This document shows, piece by piece, positions 7,440 to 15,515 of a DNA stretch of 64,000 nucleotides. How positions within the stretch are numbered: the stretch's first letter is position 1; each line of letters starts with the position of its first letter. The DNA comes from Fulvivirgaceae bacterium JP3-4. GTDB taxonomy: Bacteria > Bacteroidota > Bacteroidia > Cytophagales > Cyclobacteriaceae. Location: contig JARKND010000005.1 in assembly GCA_029309925.1 (NCBI GenBank), positions 1,240,001 to 1,304,000 of the forward strand, read 5' to 3'. The translations under genes were made by a program, and so were the position numbers. The notes below the pieces were generated by a model that had not been told where the DNA came from, did no database searches, and saw only the letters and a program-made list of their open reading frames with translations.

Positions 7440-7769
7440 TATATAATCGAAAAGAGATTAAAAGTTTGATCGGGTTTTCAAATCGTCACCCAGAAATGGG
7501 CCGTGGAAAAATGTTTACCGGTTCACCCCAAGCCAATTAAACCGGGTGATCTGGAGTGCTTCTTACTTTTTGTGATACTCTATACACAGATTGCTGAAAT
7601 CATTCATCTGGAGTGATCTGGGTGAATCAGAAAAATTGATTACCGGGAAAATTATGGGTATGAACCCGGTAGCATTGAAATCCTATCCCCATAAATACCA
7701 CCGTTTTGAGATTTTAGGTTTGAATCCTTGTAGGATCACACAATTGTTTAACCAGACTATCAGAATCAA
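7440..7769. other. Structured non-coding stretch with tRNA 3'-end-like segment
   Basis: No gene is supported in these 330 bases. Seen directly: an inverted repeat TACCGGG/CCCGGTA (7641-7647 and 7665-7671), two direct copies of ATCTGGAGTG (7549 and 7606), several CACCC/GGGTG pairs, and at 7717-7740 a segment matching the 3' end of the tRNA-Lys gene at 19 of 24 positions (GGTTTGAATCC then TAGGATCACA). A six-base complement ATCCTA lies 45 bases before it. It may hold a small RNA or an old attachment-site scar. Confidence 0.5.
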
Positions 7770-8204
7770 TCATTTTGACTCATCCATAACACGAGGCATA
7801 GCATCTACCCTTGGAGGCAGCACTACTTCGACAGGACTAATGTATTGCGAGGGTGCAGGATGTATTGTCTTAGGAGTAGATTCAATCTGTGCAGGTTGTG
7901 ATGGCAGTGTGAATGAAATACTGACTGGTCCTTTATTGGTACCATCTACACGTGTAGTCTTAGGCATTACAAATTCACTCCATTGATTTAATTGTGTAAG
8001 ATATGCTTTAGGATCAGTAGCTGCTAACTTCATCAATGATACTATTACCATCTTCATTCCATATTCATCAAGCCATGTCTTAAACACTTCACGATTTACT
8101 TTGTCATATGGTAGACCTAGATCAGTCCATTGTTTTTCAACTGTTGTTAGCAACTCATCCATAGAAACGGAAGGTGCAACTTTTGCCATTTTGGTATTCT
8201 TCAC
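7770..8204 (-). CDS. Unknown phage protein (144 aa), possibly small-terminase-like
   Basis: Helical N-terminal two thirds (SVSMDELLTTVEKQW, FKTWLDEYGMKMVIVSLMKLA) and a proline-rich tail (SISFTLPSQPAQIESTPKTI). The stretch DPKAYLTQLNQWSEFVMPKTTRVDG resembles the end of several small phage DNA-binding or small-terminase-like proteins, but it is 30 kb from the large terminase gene, so the similarity may not reflect function. It is downstream of the helicase gene across a 394-base gap that contains a terminator. Confidence 0.5.
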   Translation of the reverse strand: MKNTKMAKVAPSVSMDELLTTVEKQWTDLGLPYDKVNREVFKTWLDEYGMKMVIVSLMKLAATDPKAYLTQLNQWSEFVMPKTTRVDGTNKGPVSISFTLPSQPAQIESTPKTIHPAPSQYISPVEVVLPPRVDAMPRVMDESK

Positions 8205-8598
8205 TTGTCAGTAATACATTTAGAGCTATCTATTCACTAACAAATATTTACTTCTACAGCATACATGAGGCTGAGTTTTTGGGGATTTTAAATCAATGAC
8301 GCGAAGGCGTTCAAGTTCACCGGTATGTCCTACCCACCTTATCACATATTCCTATGAAAAAAGTGACTTGGATTCTGTATAGCCTAAACGTCATTATAGT
8401 TATTTTTTATTTTTTTTTTAGATATTAAAAAATAAAAGAGTTTAATGAGTACAATGTGTATTTCACAAATCCGAAGCCTTTTTCAACTCATTAAAACTCA
8501 TTAACACATTTTTTTAACATAGAAGATGTAAAAAAAGGCTAACTATTATGTTAACCTTTTAATACAACTTATTCACACATTTCAATTTACAACTCTTC
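8205..8598. promoter_or_regulatory. Gap with AT-rich tract and ACTCATTAA iterations
   Basis: No gene is supported. The decamer AACTCATTAA occurs twice in tandem (8485-8504), and an inverted copy TTAATGAGT lies at 8442-8450. Beside it is a tract of almost pure A/T (about 8396-8438). This iterated arrangement next to the replication helicase gene fits an operator or a replication origin; neither is demonstrated. The right end contains the helicase terminator. Confidence 0.45.
8531..8561 (-). terminator. Terminator of the helicase gene
   Basis: On the minus strand AAAAGGTTAAC pairs with GTTAGCCTTTT (one mismatch) around a six-base loop, followed by a run of T residues. It lies about 40 bases beyond the helicase stop codon. 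Confidence 0.7.
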
Positions 8599-10974
8599 CT
8601 ACAAGTCATTGCCTTGCAAGAGTCGGGCTTCCAGCGTCTCCGCATCTCTTATGGTAATCGTCATCTCAGGTGGCAATTCTCTTGTGTCAACGTTATGCAC
8701 ATATGCTTCCGAGTAAACGCCACCTTCTGTTAAGGCTTTTACCATCGGTACGACTCTTACTTTATAACCTCGTCTAGGCAATTGGCCGGGAGGTTTTGTA
8801 AAATAACGATCAGCGAAATGCTTGTGTAATAGCTTGCCAAAGAACTGTACCGATTTGCCGGGCACGAATTGCGACATTTTTGTAACCTCCATATAAACCT
8901 CAGTTGCACTTAGTTCGGTGTTGTCATCCGGCACAACGTGTCTTAAGATTAGTTCTTCTTCCATTGAAGGTGTTTCGAACCTTACTTGGTATTTGTCAAG
9001 TTCGCGTTTTTCAACATCAGACAAATAATGTCTTTCGCCATTTTTAAACATGTAAAGAGATTGCGCAAAGAATTGCTTCAAATCGATTTCGAAATTTTGA
9101 TCAATCTTATTTGCCACAGGCAGAACCCAAAACCTTCTGTTACCTGTTGGGTCTTTTAGAAAGTTCTGATTGTTGATTGTGCCGATCATGCTTGCATATC
9201 TTTTAAAAGAAGTATTGTTGATTTTGTAAATCTGTCGTAGCGAAAAGTTATCAGCACTCATCATGGCTTTTAAAGCATCTAAGTTGTCTTTCTTATTTGT
9301 AAGTGTTTCTAGTTCGTCATTTAAGATTACAAACTTGGATGTCATTTCTAACAAATGGTCTTTGTTACCTGCATCGATATTCTTTACAGTGAAGTAGTCG
9401 TTCATATTCAAACCACATTCTTTAAAGACACTAAAAAGTCTTTTCACAAATCTGGTTTTACCAAGTCCACCTAAGCCTTGCAGAATGATCATGTTTTCGT
9501 TGTAAGAATCAGTCAGCAGACCAGCCCAAAAGCCAACGAACCATAGTCTAAAGAAGAGTTGTGCCCATTTGATGTCCTCTTCATTTGATAAGTTTAATGC
9601 ATTGACAACTAAATCAAATCGATCCACTTTATCCCATTCTGGCAGACTGTTCTTAAATTCAGCCACAGGATCGAATTTGTAATTCATCAATGAATACACT
9701 TTCAACTTTTCATACACTTCGTTTTTTTGTTTTGCTGGTAATTGCAATACGGAAAACGTGATAGGTAATAGATGAAGATCATCTTGAAAGCGACACCATT
9801 CTTGTTTTGCAAAATCATGAATCTCTAAATTGCAATACATCATGTTGTATCGAGTCCATATTTTATTCTCAGCCAACTTTGTGAAGAAATACCTTAACTC
9901 ATTTGCGAACATGAAATCATCAGAGAATTCATTGCGTTTCATTTTGAAACCAATCTCACTCGCAATGTAAAATATCGAGTTAATTGACGGTGACTTTTTA
10001 ACGTTATACTTCTTTTGATGAAATTTCTTGTCGAAATCGTTTTGATTGAAGCTTGCATCCATTTTTGAAAAGATCAAAGCATACTTGTAAGCGAGATTAG
10101 CAGGCAGATCTTTTTTCAAAGCGAAGATGACTGTTAGCCAATTTGCATACGTTGATGTTATTGATTTCTTTTTAGTAGTTAACCAATTGACCAATTGGTC
10201 AAGCTTGGCAACGATGTCTTCAGTTTTAATAGTTAGCTCTTTAACATTGCTGGTCCATTTAACCAACAAATCTTCGACTATTGCTTGATCTACGTTTTTC
10301 TTCCTTATTTCAGCAACAATGTCAGTGTCAAACTTTAAAATTTCAATTTCATTGTTAATATAGAGATTGGCATCATAGCAGACGAAACAGCAACGCGCTA
10401 AATCATGTATTTTGGAATCAATCTCTTTCGAGTTCAAGAAGCCAAACGATGTATAGTGTTGTGCTATTTTGAAGAAAGCTTCAGTATGGAAGGCTTGAGT
10501 TTCTTCAACGCTTTCAAACTCTGACGGTCCATTTACAAGATGGAATATCTTAAGACCTTCATTTGATGGTGATGTAAAGGCAAATACAACTGATTTGTTA
10601 AATGCATCGTCTTTCTTTTTTAAATAGTTTAACAATTCATCTTTCTGAGCAACGGTAATATGGTCAAAGTCCATATGTACGATGTAGCTGTAGTAAATCA
10701 AATTAGCTGTCTCTCTATTTTCATTGAACAAGCCTGCCGGTGTGAATGCTCCAAACTTCTGCACTTTCTCATTTGTATAAGTGGCTTTATCAGCGTCTTT
10801 CGTTAAATCCAATTGATTAACAAATGCGCGAAATCGCATTGTCTCAGTTTTCAGGCTGTTATCCTGCATGAACGTTAACATCTCAGCTAAAGTCATTTCA
10901 TCCATCTGTGAAGTAGCCAAGATGTTTTTAAAGTAGTGAAAATATATTTTGTCTTTGATCTGATCGATAGTCAT
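8599..10974 (-). CDS. VirE-type phage replication helicase/primase-like protein
   Basis: The N-terminal third resembles the BT4734-like domain found in front of VirE domains in Bacteroidota (LIYYSYIVHMDFDHI near residue 100). The C-terminal half holds a virulence-associated-E ATPase: Walker A GLGGLGKTRF near residue 500 and a Walker B-like KFVILNDELE near 546, with SMIGTINNQNFLKDPTGNRRFW after it, typical of VirE and D5-like helicases. By analogy it unwinds or primes phage DNA. It is the only recognisable replication protein here, so host polymerase and clamp are presumably used. Its start overlaps the stop of a small upstream gene (TAATG). Confidence 0.85.
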   Translation of the reverse strand: MTIDQIKDKIYFHYFKNILATSQMDEMTLAEMLTFMQDNSLKTETMRFRAFVNQLDLTKDADKATYTNEKVQKFGAFTPAGLFNENRETANLIYYSYIVHMDFDHITVAQKDELLNYLKKKDDAFNKSVVFAFTSPSNEGLKIFHLVNGPSEFESVEETQAFHTEAFFKIAQHYTSFGFLNSKEIDSKIHDLARCCFVCYDANLYINNEIEILKFDTDIVAEIRKKNVDQAIVEDLLVKWTSNVKELTIKTEDIVAKLDQLVNWLTTKKKSITSTYANWLTVIFALKKDLPANLAYKYALIFSKMDASFNQNDFDKKFHQKKYNVKKSPSINSIFYIASEIGFKMKRNEFSDDFMFANELRYFFTKLAENKIWTRYNMMYCNLEIHDFAKQEWCRFQDDLHLLPITFSVLQLPAKQKNEVYEKLKVYSLMNYKFDPVAEFKNSLPEWDKVDRFDLVVNALNLSNEEDIKWAQLFFRLWFVGFWAGLLTDSYNENMIILQGLGGLGKTRFVKRLFSVFKECGLNMNDYFTVKNIDAGNKDHLLEMTSKFVILNDELETLTNKKDNLDALKAMMSADNFSLRQIYKINNTSFKRYASMIGTINNQNFLKDPTGNRRFWVLPVANKIDQNFEIDLKQFFAQSLYMFKNGERHYLSDVEKRELDKYQVRFETPSMEEELILRHVVPDDNTELSATEVYMEVTKMSQFVPGKSVQFFGKLLHKHFADRYFTKPPGQLPRRGYKVRVVPMVKALTEGGVYSEAYVHNVDTRELPPEMTITIRDAETLEARLLQGNDL

Positions 10975-11153
10975 TACTTCGTTGCATTTTGTTTTTGTCT
11001 GACATTATTCAGATAGTCAAAGAATTGTGTGTATGATAACTTTGATACACCCAATGCGATTGCGATTTCAGCCTTCCATTTTTCCATTACTGCAAATGTT
11101 TCGGCATGAATGGCAATGTGTTTGAATTCATTTTTCTTCATTTTTTCTCTCAT
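10974..11153 (-). CDS. Small helical DNA-binding-like protein (55-59 aa)
   Basis: An open frame of 59 codons (or 55 from a second in-frame ATG) ends in a TAA that shares a base with the ATG of the helicase gene, a coupling signal. The protein begins MREKMKKNEFKHIAIHAE, continues with VMEKWKAEIAIALGVSKL and ends QKQNATK. The strand-helix-helix outline resembles the other ribbon-helix-helix-like proteins of the prophage. Its coupling to the helicase makes it a good candidate real gene despite its size; a loader or repressor role is speculative. Confidence 0.65.
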   Translation of the reverse strand: MREKMKKNEFKHIAIHAETFAVMEKWKAEIAIALGVSKLSYTQFFDYLNNVRQKQNATK

Positions 11154-11244
11154 TTTTTCTTCTTATAACTCTGAGCTTCCAATTGTTTTCAAAAATTTTA
11201 AAAAACTTGAAAGTTTTCCTTTAAGGTGGCTGTCAAGTTATGTT

Positions 11245-11256
11245 AAGGCATGCCTT
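11245..11256. promoter_or_regulatory. AAGGCATGCCTT palindrome, possible operator
   Basis: A perfect 12-base palindrome lies about 90 bases upstream of the small gene that precedes the helicase, in the non-coding region shared with the rightward operon. A regulator binding site is plausible; nothing else supports it. Confidence 0.35.
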
Positions 11257-11305
11257 TTCGAAATAATTTTACACTCTAATAATTCTATTGTAGTTAAGAA
11301 AAAAG

Positions 11306-11440
11306 GGTACGGTGGGTTGCGGTATGGCTAGGTTGGGTGTGTTGGGTTGTGGTAAGGCAGGTGTGTTGAGCTGAGGTTTGGTTTGGTGCGCTGAGGTATG
11401 GTTAGGTAAGGTATGGTAAGGTCGGGTTGGGTGTGTTTTG
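11306..11440 (-). repeat. Degenerate pentanucleotide array (NNACC)n, right copy (inverted)
   Basis: On the plus strand about 135 bases read as five-base units of the form GGTNN (GGTAC, GGTAT, GGTTA, GGTAA, GGTCG, GGTTG, GGTGT) with some GCTGA and GTTGA variants. Read on the minus strand it is the same NNACC pattern as the left array and likewise follows a strong hairpin. The G-rich strand has a GG pair nearly every five bases. It lies in the divergent region between the helicase operon and the rightward operon. A minus-strand open frame across it simply reflects the repeat. Confidence 0.85.
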
Positions 11441-11446
11441 TTACGC

Positions 11447-11485
11447 AAAAAAATGCTTTCATACCAATGAGGGCATTTTTTTTTT
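11447..11485 (-). terminator. Strong bidirectional hairpin beside the right pentamer array
   Basis: AATGCTTTCAT and ATGAGGGCATT pair over 11 bases (two G-U pairs) around ACCA, with an A run on one side and nine or more T residues on the other, so it can terminate in either direction. On the minus strand it directly precedes the NNACC array, mirroring the left array. Confidence 0.75.
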
Positions 11486-11565
11486 GGAGTTCGTAAAACA
11501 ATTCGCTGCTTAATAGATAGAACAAATACCGATCACAAATCGAACAAAAATAATTCATTCAAAAA

Positions 11566-12132
11566 ATGAACACATTAAATTCAGAACAGCTTGATGAGAT
11601 ATTTCAATCGACATCAACAGAAAATCATCCCACACCAATTTATCTTGAAGGCAGTGGAAAAACAGAAAACGGAAGAGTTATTGTTTCAATTAAACTAACT
11701 GACACGTTAAAGCAACACATCAAAAACGGTCAGATTTCCATTTCCGTTATCAAACGTAAAGCACCATCTAAATTTGGATCGACACACTTTTGTGTAGTTA
11801 ATCAACAAGAGTGGCCTCAACAACATGCATTCAATAGAAACTTCTTGGCGTTAGCACAAGGGGATTCAAAAGCATTGTCGTTCACATTAGATGTTTCACA
11901 GCTTAAAACCTTAAGCTATCAGGTTCCAAACAAGGGCACCTACATTAAAATCGAAATCGTAGACAATGGATTGCAATGCGGCATTTTCCGTTACTTCAAA
12001 GAAGTACCTAGAGAAGTTACTATTTTCAAAAACATTGATAAAATGGTAAGTGCAAAAACTGCAAAACCAATTGAAGAAGCAAAATCAAATCCTGCAAATA
12101 AAGAAATCGATGATTTCTTCAAGGATATGTAA
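11566..12132 (+). CDS. Unknown phage protein with acidic SSB-like C-terminus (188 aa)
   Basis: The central part alternates strands (RVIVSIKLTD, GQISISVIKRK, GTYIKIEIVDNGLQCGIFRYF) as in an OB-like or beta-barrel domain. The C-terminus is a flexible lysine/alanine/proline linker ending IDDFFKDM. A short acidic tip with aromatic residues is characteristic of single-strand DNA-binding proteins, so a phage SSB-like role is possible, but no SSB signature was recognised. First gene of the rightward operon, followed by a strong stem-loop. Confidence 0.6.
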   Translation: MNTLNSEQLDEIFQSTSTENHPTPIYLEGSGKTENGRVIVSIKLTDTLKQHIKNGQISISVIKRKAPSKFGSTHFCVVNQQEWPQQHAFNRNFLALAQGDSKALSFTLDVSQLKTLSYQVPNKGTYIKIEIVDNGLQCGIFRYFKEVPREVTIFKNIDKMVSAKTAKPIEEAKSNPANKEIDDFFKDM

Positions 12133-12146
12133 GATTGTAAGATATA

Positions 12147-12215
12147 AACCGGTGCAAGCGTGCTAACAGAAATTTACGCGAGCCATTGTAAGATCACACG
12201 CTCACCGGTTTTTTA
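12147..12215 (+). terminator. Long-stem terminator or small structured RNA
   Basis: AACCGGTG pairs with CACCGGTT and, after a two-base bulge, AGCGTG pairs with CACGCT. This leaves a 34-base loop and ends in TTTTTT. The long loop is unusual for a plain terminator and contains GTAAGAT, also present just before the stem. It separates the first gene of the rightward operon from the rest, so later genes may depend on read-through or an internal promoter. Confidence 0.7.
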
Positions 12216-12250
12216 TAATTAATTGTTACAAACGTTTAATCAACAAAGCA

Positions 12251-12439
12251 ATGAGCATACACCAAATACATCAACAAACATTGAAAGAGAGTCAGTACCG
12301 AAAGGCGATGATAAAGGAGTTGAAACAGCAGATCAAGGAGTTGGAAGAAAAGAACTCGGTACAGCCAGGAATTCAAAACAAAATAGAAAAACTAAAAGAT
12401 GATCTTTTCTATTGGGAAAACCCGTGGATGGATCGATGA
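12251..12439 (+). CDS. Small coiled-coil phage protein (62 aa)
   Basis: Almost wholly helical with heptad-like leucine and isoleucine spacing (AMIKELKQQIKELEEKN, QNKIEKLKDDLFYWENP). The stop codon is four bases before the next gene, so the two are coupled. No known family. It may be a dimerising partner of the DNA-binding-like proteins downstream. Confidence 0.5.
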   Translation: MSIHQIHQQTLKESQYRKAMIKELKQQIKELEEKNSVQPGIQNKIEKLKDDLFYWENPWMDR

Positions 12440-12442
12440 CAA

Positions 12443-12907
12443 ATGAAAAGAGTTAAGACAGATGGTAAAACACGAAACATTGCATTGTCGTTCTCTGATA
12501 TGCAGTCATTAATGCAAGTCATGGAATGGCGTGAATATGAATTTTCACACATGAAGAGTGAAGCACTTCGCGAATGTGTTACTATCGCAACTAACTATTA
12601 TAAATCACTTAAAGAAAACAATCAACCGTTACATACACCTTTCATTGGTATTAGCTTCAAACAAGATCAAAGAATGAAAGACGAATTGGAATGGTTAAAG
12701 GACAACTTAAACTTCTCAACAGATCAAACGGCTATTCGAACATCTTTAAGAATAACGTTTGAACTGTTGAAGAAGGTTTATGGTAATCCATCTGAATTTC
12801 CTCAAATACCACAAAAACTAGTGGATCAAGCGTATAAGCGTTTGAAGAGCAACCAACCAAACCAAAACAATATTAAGAACAACAATGAGAAAAATGAAAC
12901 CGAGTAA
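12443..12907 (+). CDS. Ribbon-helix-helix-like phage protein (154 aa)
   Basis: The N-terminal part fits a strand (TRNIALSFSDMQSLMQVME) followed by helices, and a second similar unit may begin at GISFKQDQRMKDELEWLKDN, giving two repeats of about 60 residues. The tail is asparagine-rich and low complexity. DNA binding is suspected from the pattern and from its similarity in outline to the next gene product. It overlaps the next gene. Confidence 0.5.
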   Translation: MKRVKTDGKTRNIALSFSDMQSLMQVMEWREYEFSHMKSEALRECVTIATNYYKSLKENNQPLHTPFIGISFKQDQRMKDELEWLKDNLNFSTDQTAIRTSLRITFELLKKVYGNPSEFPQIPQKLVDQAYKRLKSNQPNQNNIKNNNEKNETE

Positions 12908-13109
12908 GACAGGCAGAAAGGCTGTCCATATCTCAAATAACAGTTACAATAAGCTTTATGAAATCTCGAAAGACATAAAGTATGAATTTAATCTTAACAC
13001 TAACGTTAGCGCTTTGCTTGACCTATGTGTTGAAGTTGCTAAATCAGAAACAGTCGTTGATGGTTATGCTAAGTCGATGATTGAAAAATTCCAAAAGCGT
13101 AAGAAATGA
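12894..13109 (+). CDS. Ribbon-helix-helix-like small protein (about 71 aa)
   Basis: A basic start (MKPSKTGRK) leads to a strand (AVHISNN) and two helices (YNKLYEISKDIKYEF and VSALLDLCVEVAKSE), as in Arc/MetJ-type DNA-binding proteins. An upstream in-frame ATG would add three residues; either start overlaps the preceding gene. Its stop overlaps the start of the next gene. Likely a phage regulator; target unknown. Confidence 0.55.
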   Translation: MKPSKTGRKAVHISNNSYNKLYEISKDIKYEFNLNTNVSALLDLCVEVAKSETVVDGYAKSMIEKFQKRKK

Positions 13110-13423
13110 ATCGATTCGAAAAAGAATTAATGGACATGCCCGCGGACGACATAGAAATTGCTAAACTCATTATCAAAGAGAAATATTTTGTTATTGGGTA
13201 TGCTTTATATGGTGTTGAATGCCTTCCATGTCCTGATTGCATCTACGTTGCTAATTTTAGAAAGAGAAAATGCGTTTACATTGAAAGACATGTTAACGAG
13301 GATTTCTTCAAACAATTACAAAAACTCATAATCAAAAAAGACAGAGCATATAAGCTTCGATTTTTTAATCCTATTTTTTGTATTCAATATTTCTATGCAG
13401 TCATAAAATGGCGGTTGAAATAG
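13106..13423 (+). CDS. Unknown phage protein (105 aa)
   Basis: Contains a paired-cysteine segment (YGVECLPCPDCIYVANF) and several basic patches (FRKRKCVYIERH, KKDRAYKLRFF). The CxxC spacing could bind metal, but only one pair is visible. Last gene of the rightward operon, overlapping the preceding stop by four bases. No known family. Confidence 0.5.
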   Translation: MNRFEKELMDMPADDIEIAKLIIKEKYFVIGYALYGVECLPCPDCIYVANFRKRKCVYIERHVNEDFFKQLQKLIIKKDRAYKLRFFNPIFCIQYFYAVIKWRLK

Positions 13424-13508
13424 AACAAAGATAAAACTCGATATATAATATATCTATTGAGGACGGAATAAGATAGTTGGGATAGAATGGCCAGCAATGG
13501 CGTCCCTT

Positions 13509-13560
13509 ACCACTCCCCCTCCTAAGCGTAATGGCGAGGAGTTTAGGGAGTGGTTTTTTT
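13509..13560. terminator. Terminator between convergent phage operons
   Basis: ACCACTCCC pairs with GGGAGTGGT, with an inner CTCCT/AGGAG pair, followed by seven T residues on the plus strand. It ends the rightward operon right where the leftward structural operon stops. Confidence 0.85.
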
Positions 13561-13789
13561 ATGCGTTAAACAAATCACGAAAGTCCTTTCTCGGTATTGC
13601 TTCAGGGAAATGGGACATTAGATTGTCTAAGTTCTCAGCCACGTATTCTGAATAGCTGATATTCTTATCCACAAAGCTGCCAAGGTAGTCTACATAACGG
13701 ATTAATCTCTCTTGCGTCTTTTGCAGTTCTCGTATCTCGTATTTCTGTGCTTCTATCTTTTGTAAAAGCTTTAGCATTTCGTCCGACAT
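13559..13789 (-). CDS. Small coiled-coil protein at the end of the tail operon (76 aa)
   Basis: The N-terminal half is a coiled coil (MLKLLQKIEAQKYEIRELQK), the rest helical with aromatic residues (DYLGSFVDKNISYSEYVAENL). It follows the fibre gene by one base, so it is co-translated. Proteins of this size after a fibre gene often act as fibre assembly chaperones; that is inference from position. Confidence 0.5.
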   Translation of the reverse strand: MSDEMLKLLQKIEAQKYEIRELQKTQERLIRYVDYLGSFVDKNISYSEYVAENLDNLMSHFPEAIPRKDFRDLFNA

Positions 13790-13790
13790 T

Positions 13791-15473
13791 TTACAAGTAA
13801 GCCCAAATTGTTATTGTTGCAGTTGCACCACTACCAACATAGTGACCCATTGCGAATGTTCCGGTACCAGTTGGTGGACATGGTACAAACCATGAGAATG
13901 TCGCATTATTGCTTGTTGAAATTGATGATCCCGTACCTGTGTGATAGTGACTACCTAATTGTTGCAAAATGTTATTAATACCAGCCAAACCTGAGTGTCT
14001 GTAAACTAGATGACCGATGTTTGGATAAGTCGATGACATACTAACGTGACACCAGAATCCAACTTTCATTCCCGGTAAATTTGAAGCGTCAACACTTGTA
14101 TCTGATGTTACAGTCAACGTGTAAGCCGAACCTCTTACCTGCACTAAACTAGATGATGCTAATTTTGCTGCCGTCACAATACCGTCTGAAATGTTTGCAG
14201 CATTTGATGCGTTTGTTGCATTGGTCGCGTTAGTTGCATTGGTTGCAAAAGATGCACTGCTTGCAGTAGTTGCAGAGTTGGCAGATGTAGCATTACCTGA
14301 TAAGTTACCAACGAAAGTTGGAGCCGTTACAGTGCTGTTAAAGCTTGCCTGACCGTTAGAATAAATTCTAGCACCTTCGTTGTACGAAGCTGAATGCGCA
14401 CCAAAGCTAAAGTAATCTTGTACACCTGGGTCATCAGACACGCTGAAACGCATTTCAGCAAAGTTTGAGTTTTCAATATGTTGAATATAACCCGGATCGT
14501 TTGTTTGTGCAGCAAAGGTGATTATAGAAGAGTTCCCATTCTTAGACATGTTAACTGTGTGAGCAATAACACTTGATGTTGCTACTAAAGTTTGTGCTTG
14601 TGCTGTGCCATTGACATCTAACAATGTAGATGGTGCCGTTGTGCCGATACCCACACGACCTGTGCCGCGTTGTACTGTTAATCTGTAAGCAGTATCGTAA
14701 ATAAAAAAATTATCATTTGATGAACCGTTACCAGCTTGATTGACTCCGACTTGCCAGTTACCAACACCATTATAAAAAGTAATATCCTGTTCAGATGTGG
14801 AGCCATCACCAATACGTACATTACCACGCACGTCTAACGCCATACCTGATTGAATTGATGCCGTACCAATACCAATTGCATTTGCGTGTGCGTTGTTAGT
14901 CACATTAATTCTGGCAAATGTATTTGATAGGTTAGTAAAGTTAGACGAGCCTGTCACTGTCAACGCACCTGAAACAGTATTGCTACCTGAATGTGTGTTA
15001 TTTCCAGTAAAGGTTTTATTACCGTTAACCGTCTGTGTACCTGTTAATCTTACAAATTGGTTGTCATTAGTATCAAACCATGTACGACCACCTGATGCAG
15101 TCATTGTGATGTACTGTCCAGAAGAAGGTAATGTTGTACTACCTGTTGCTTTGATAAGTATTTCAGTTGGCTTTGAACCACCATTTAAATATGGTTTGCT
15201 GTCGCCTAAAACAGGTGTTGCTTGGTAGATGTAATACGGAAAGCTAATACCTGATACAGCATCGAATTCCATGATTTCATTATCAATGAATACCAATCCA
15301 CTTGAAATCGTGTAAGATGATGGACCAGTTCCACCAACATTACAACCTTCGATGATGTGCGCACCGCGATTTTTGAAAAGTCCTTTTGCAGCTTTGTCAA
15401 ATTCAGTTTGCAATAACAACAAATCGTTGTTAACAATTGGACGGCCACCATTTTCTGCGTATAATAAATTCAT
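13791..15473 (-). CDS. Tail fibre protein (560 aa)
   Basis: Starts with a segment (NGGRPIVNNDLLLLQTEF) like the baseplate-binding end of fibre proteins. Long runs of serine, threonine, asparagine and glycine follow (KTFTGNNTHSGSNTVSGALTV), then fibre-shaft wording (VRIGDGSTSEQDITFYNG, GRVGIGTTAPSTLLDVNG) typical of Bacteroidota shaft repeats. An alanine-asparagine-threonine repeat (TNATNATNATNASNAA) near residue 420 looks like a slippage-prone linker, and a globular tip ends the protein. Likely host-receptor binding. AATAAATAGAC precedes the start, as with several structural genes here. Confidence 0.75.
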   Translation of the reverse strand: MNLLYAENGGRPIVNNDLLLLQTEFDKAAKGLFKNRGAHIIEGCNVGGTGPSSYTISSGLVFIDNEIMEFDAVSGISFPYYIYQATPVLGDSKPYLNGGSKPTEILIKATGSTTLPSSGQYITMTASGGRTWFDTNDNQFVRLTGTQTVNGNKTFTGNNTHSGSNTVSGALTVTGSSNFTNLSNTFARINVTNNAHANAIGIGTASIQSGMALDVRGNVRIGDGSTSEQDITFYNGVGNWQVGVNQAGNGSSNDNFFIYDTAYRLTVQRGTGRVGIGTTAPSTLLDVNGTAQAQTLVATSSVIAHTVNMSKNGNSSIITFAAQTNDPGYIQHIENSNFAEMRFSVSDDPGVQDYFSFGAHSASYNEGARIYSNGQASFNSTVTAPTFVGNLSGNATSANSATTASSASFATNATNATNATNASNAANISDGIVTAAKLASSSLVQVRGSAYTLTVTSDTSVDASNLPGMKVGFWCHVSMSSTYPNIGHLVYRHSGLAGINNILQQLGSHYHTGTGSSISTSNNATFSWFVPCPPTGTGTFAMGHYVGSGATATITIWAYL

Positions 15474-15515
15474 GTATTCGTTTTTCTATTTTGGTCTATT
15501 TATTAAGATTTTTTA

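Noticed and set aside
7591-7986. Plus-strand 131-codon open frame
   Set aside because: It overlaps the opposite strand of a better-supported gene and begins in the repeat-rich non-coding region.
11328-11558. Minus-strand 76-codon open frame over the right pentamer array
   Set aside because: Its second half merely translates the period-5 repeat (every 15 bases repeats the residues), and it runs through a strong terminator hairpin.
13440-13454. GATATATAATATATC dyad as a fourth late promoter
   Set aside because: It lies between two convergent operon ends with no gene starting next to it, so it probably reflects A/T-rich sequence.
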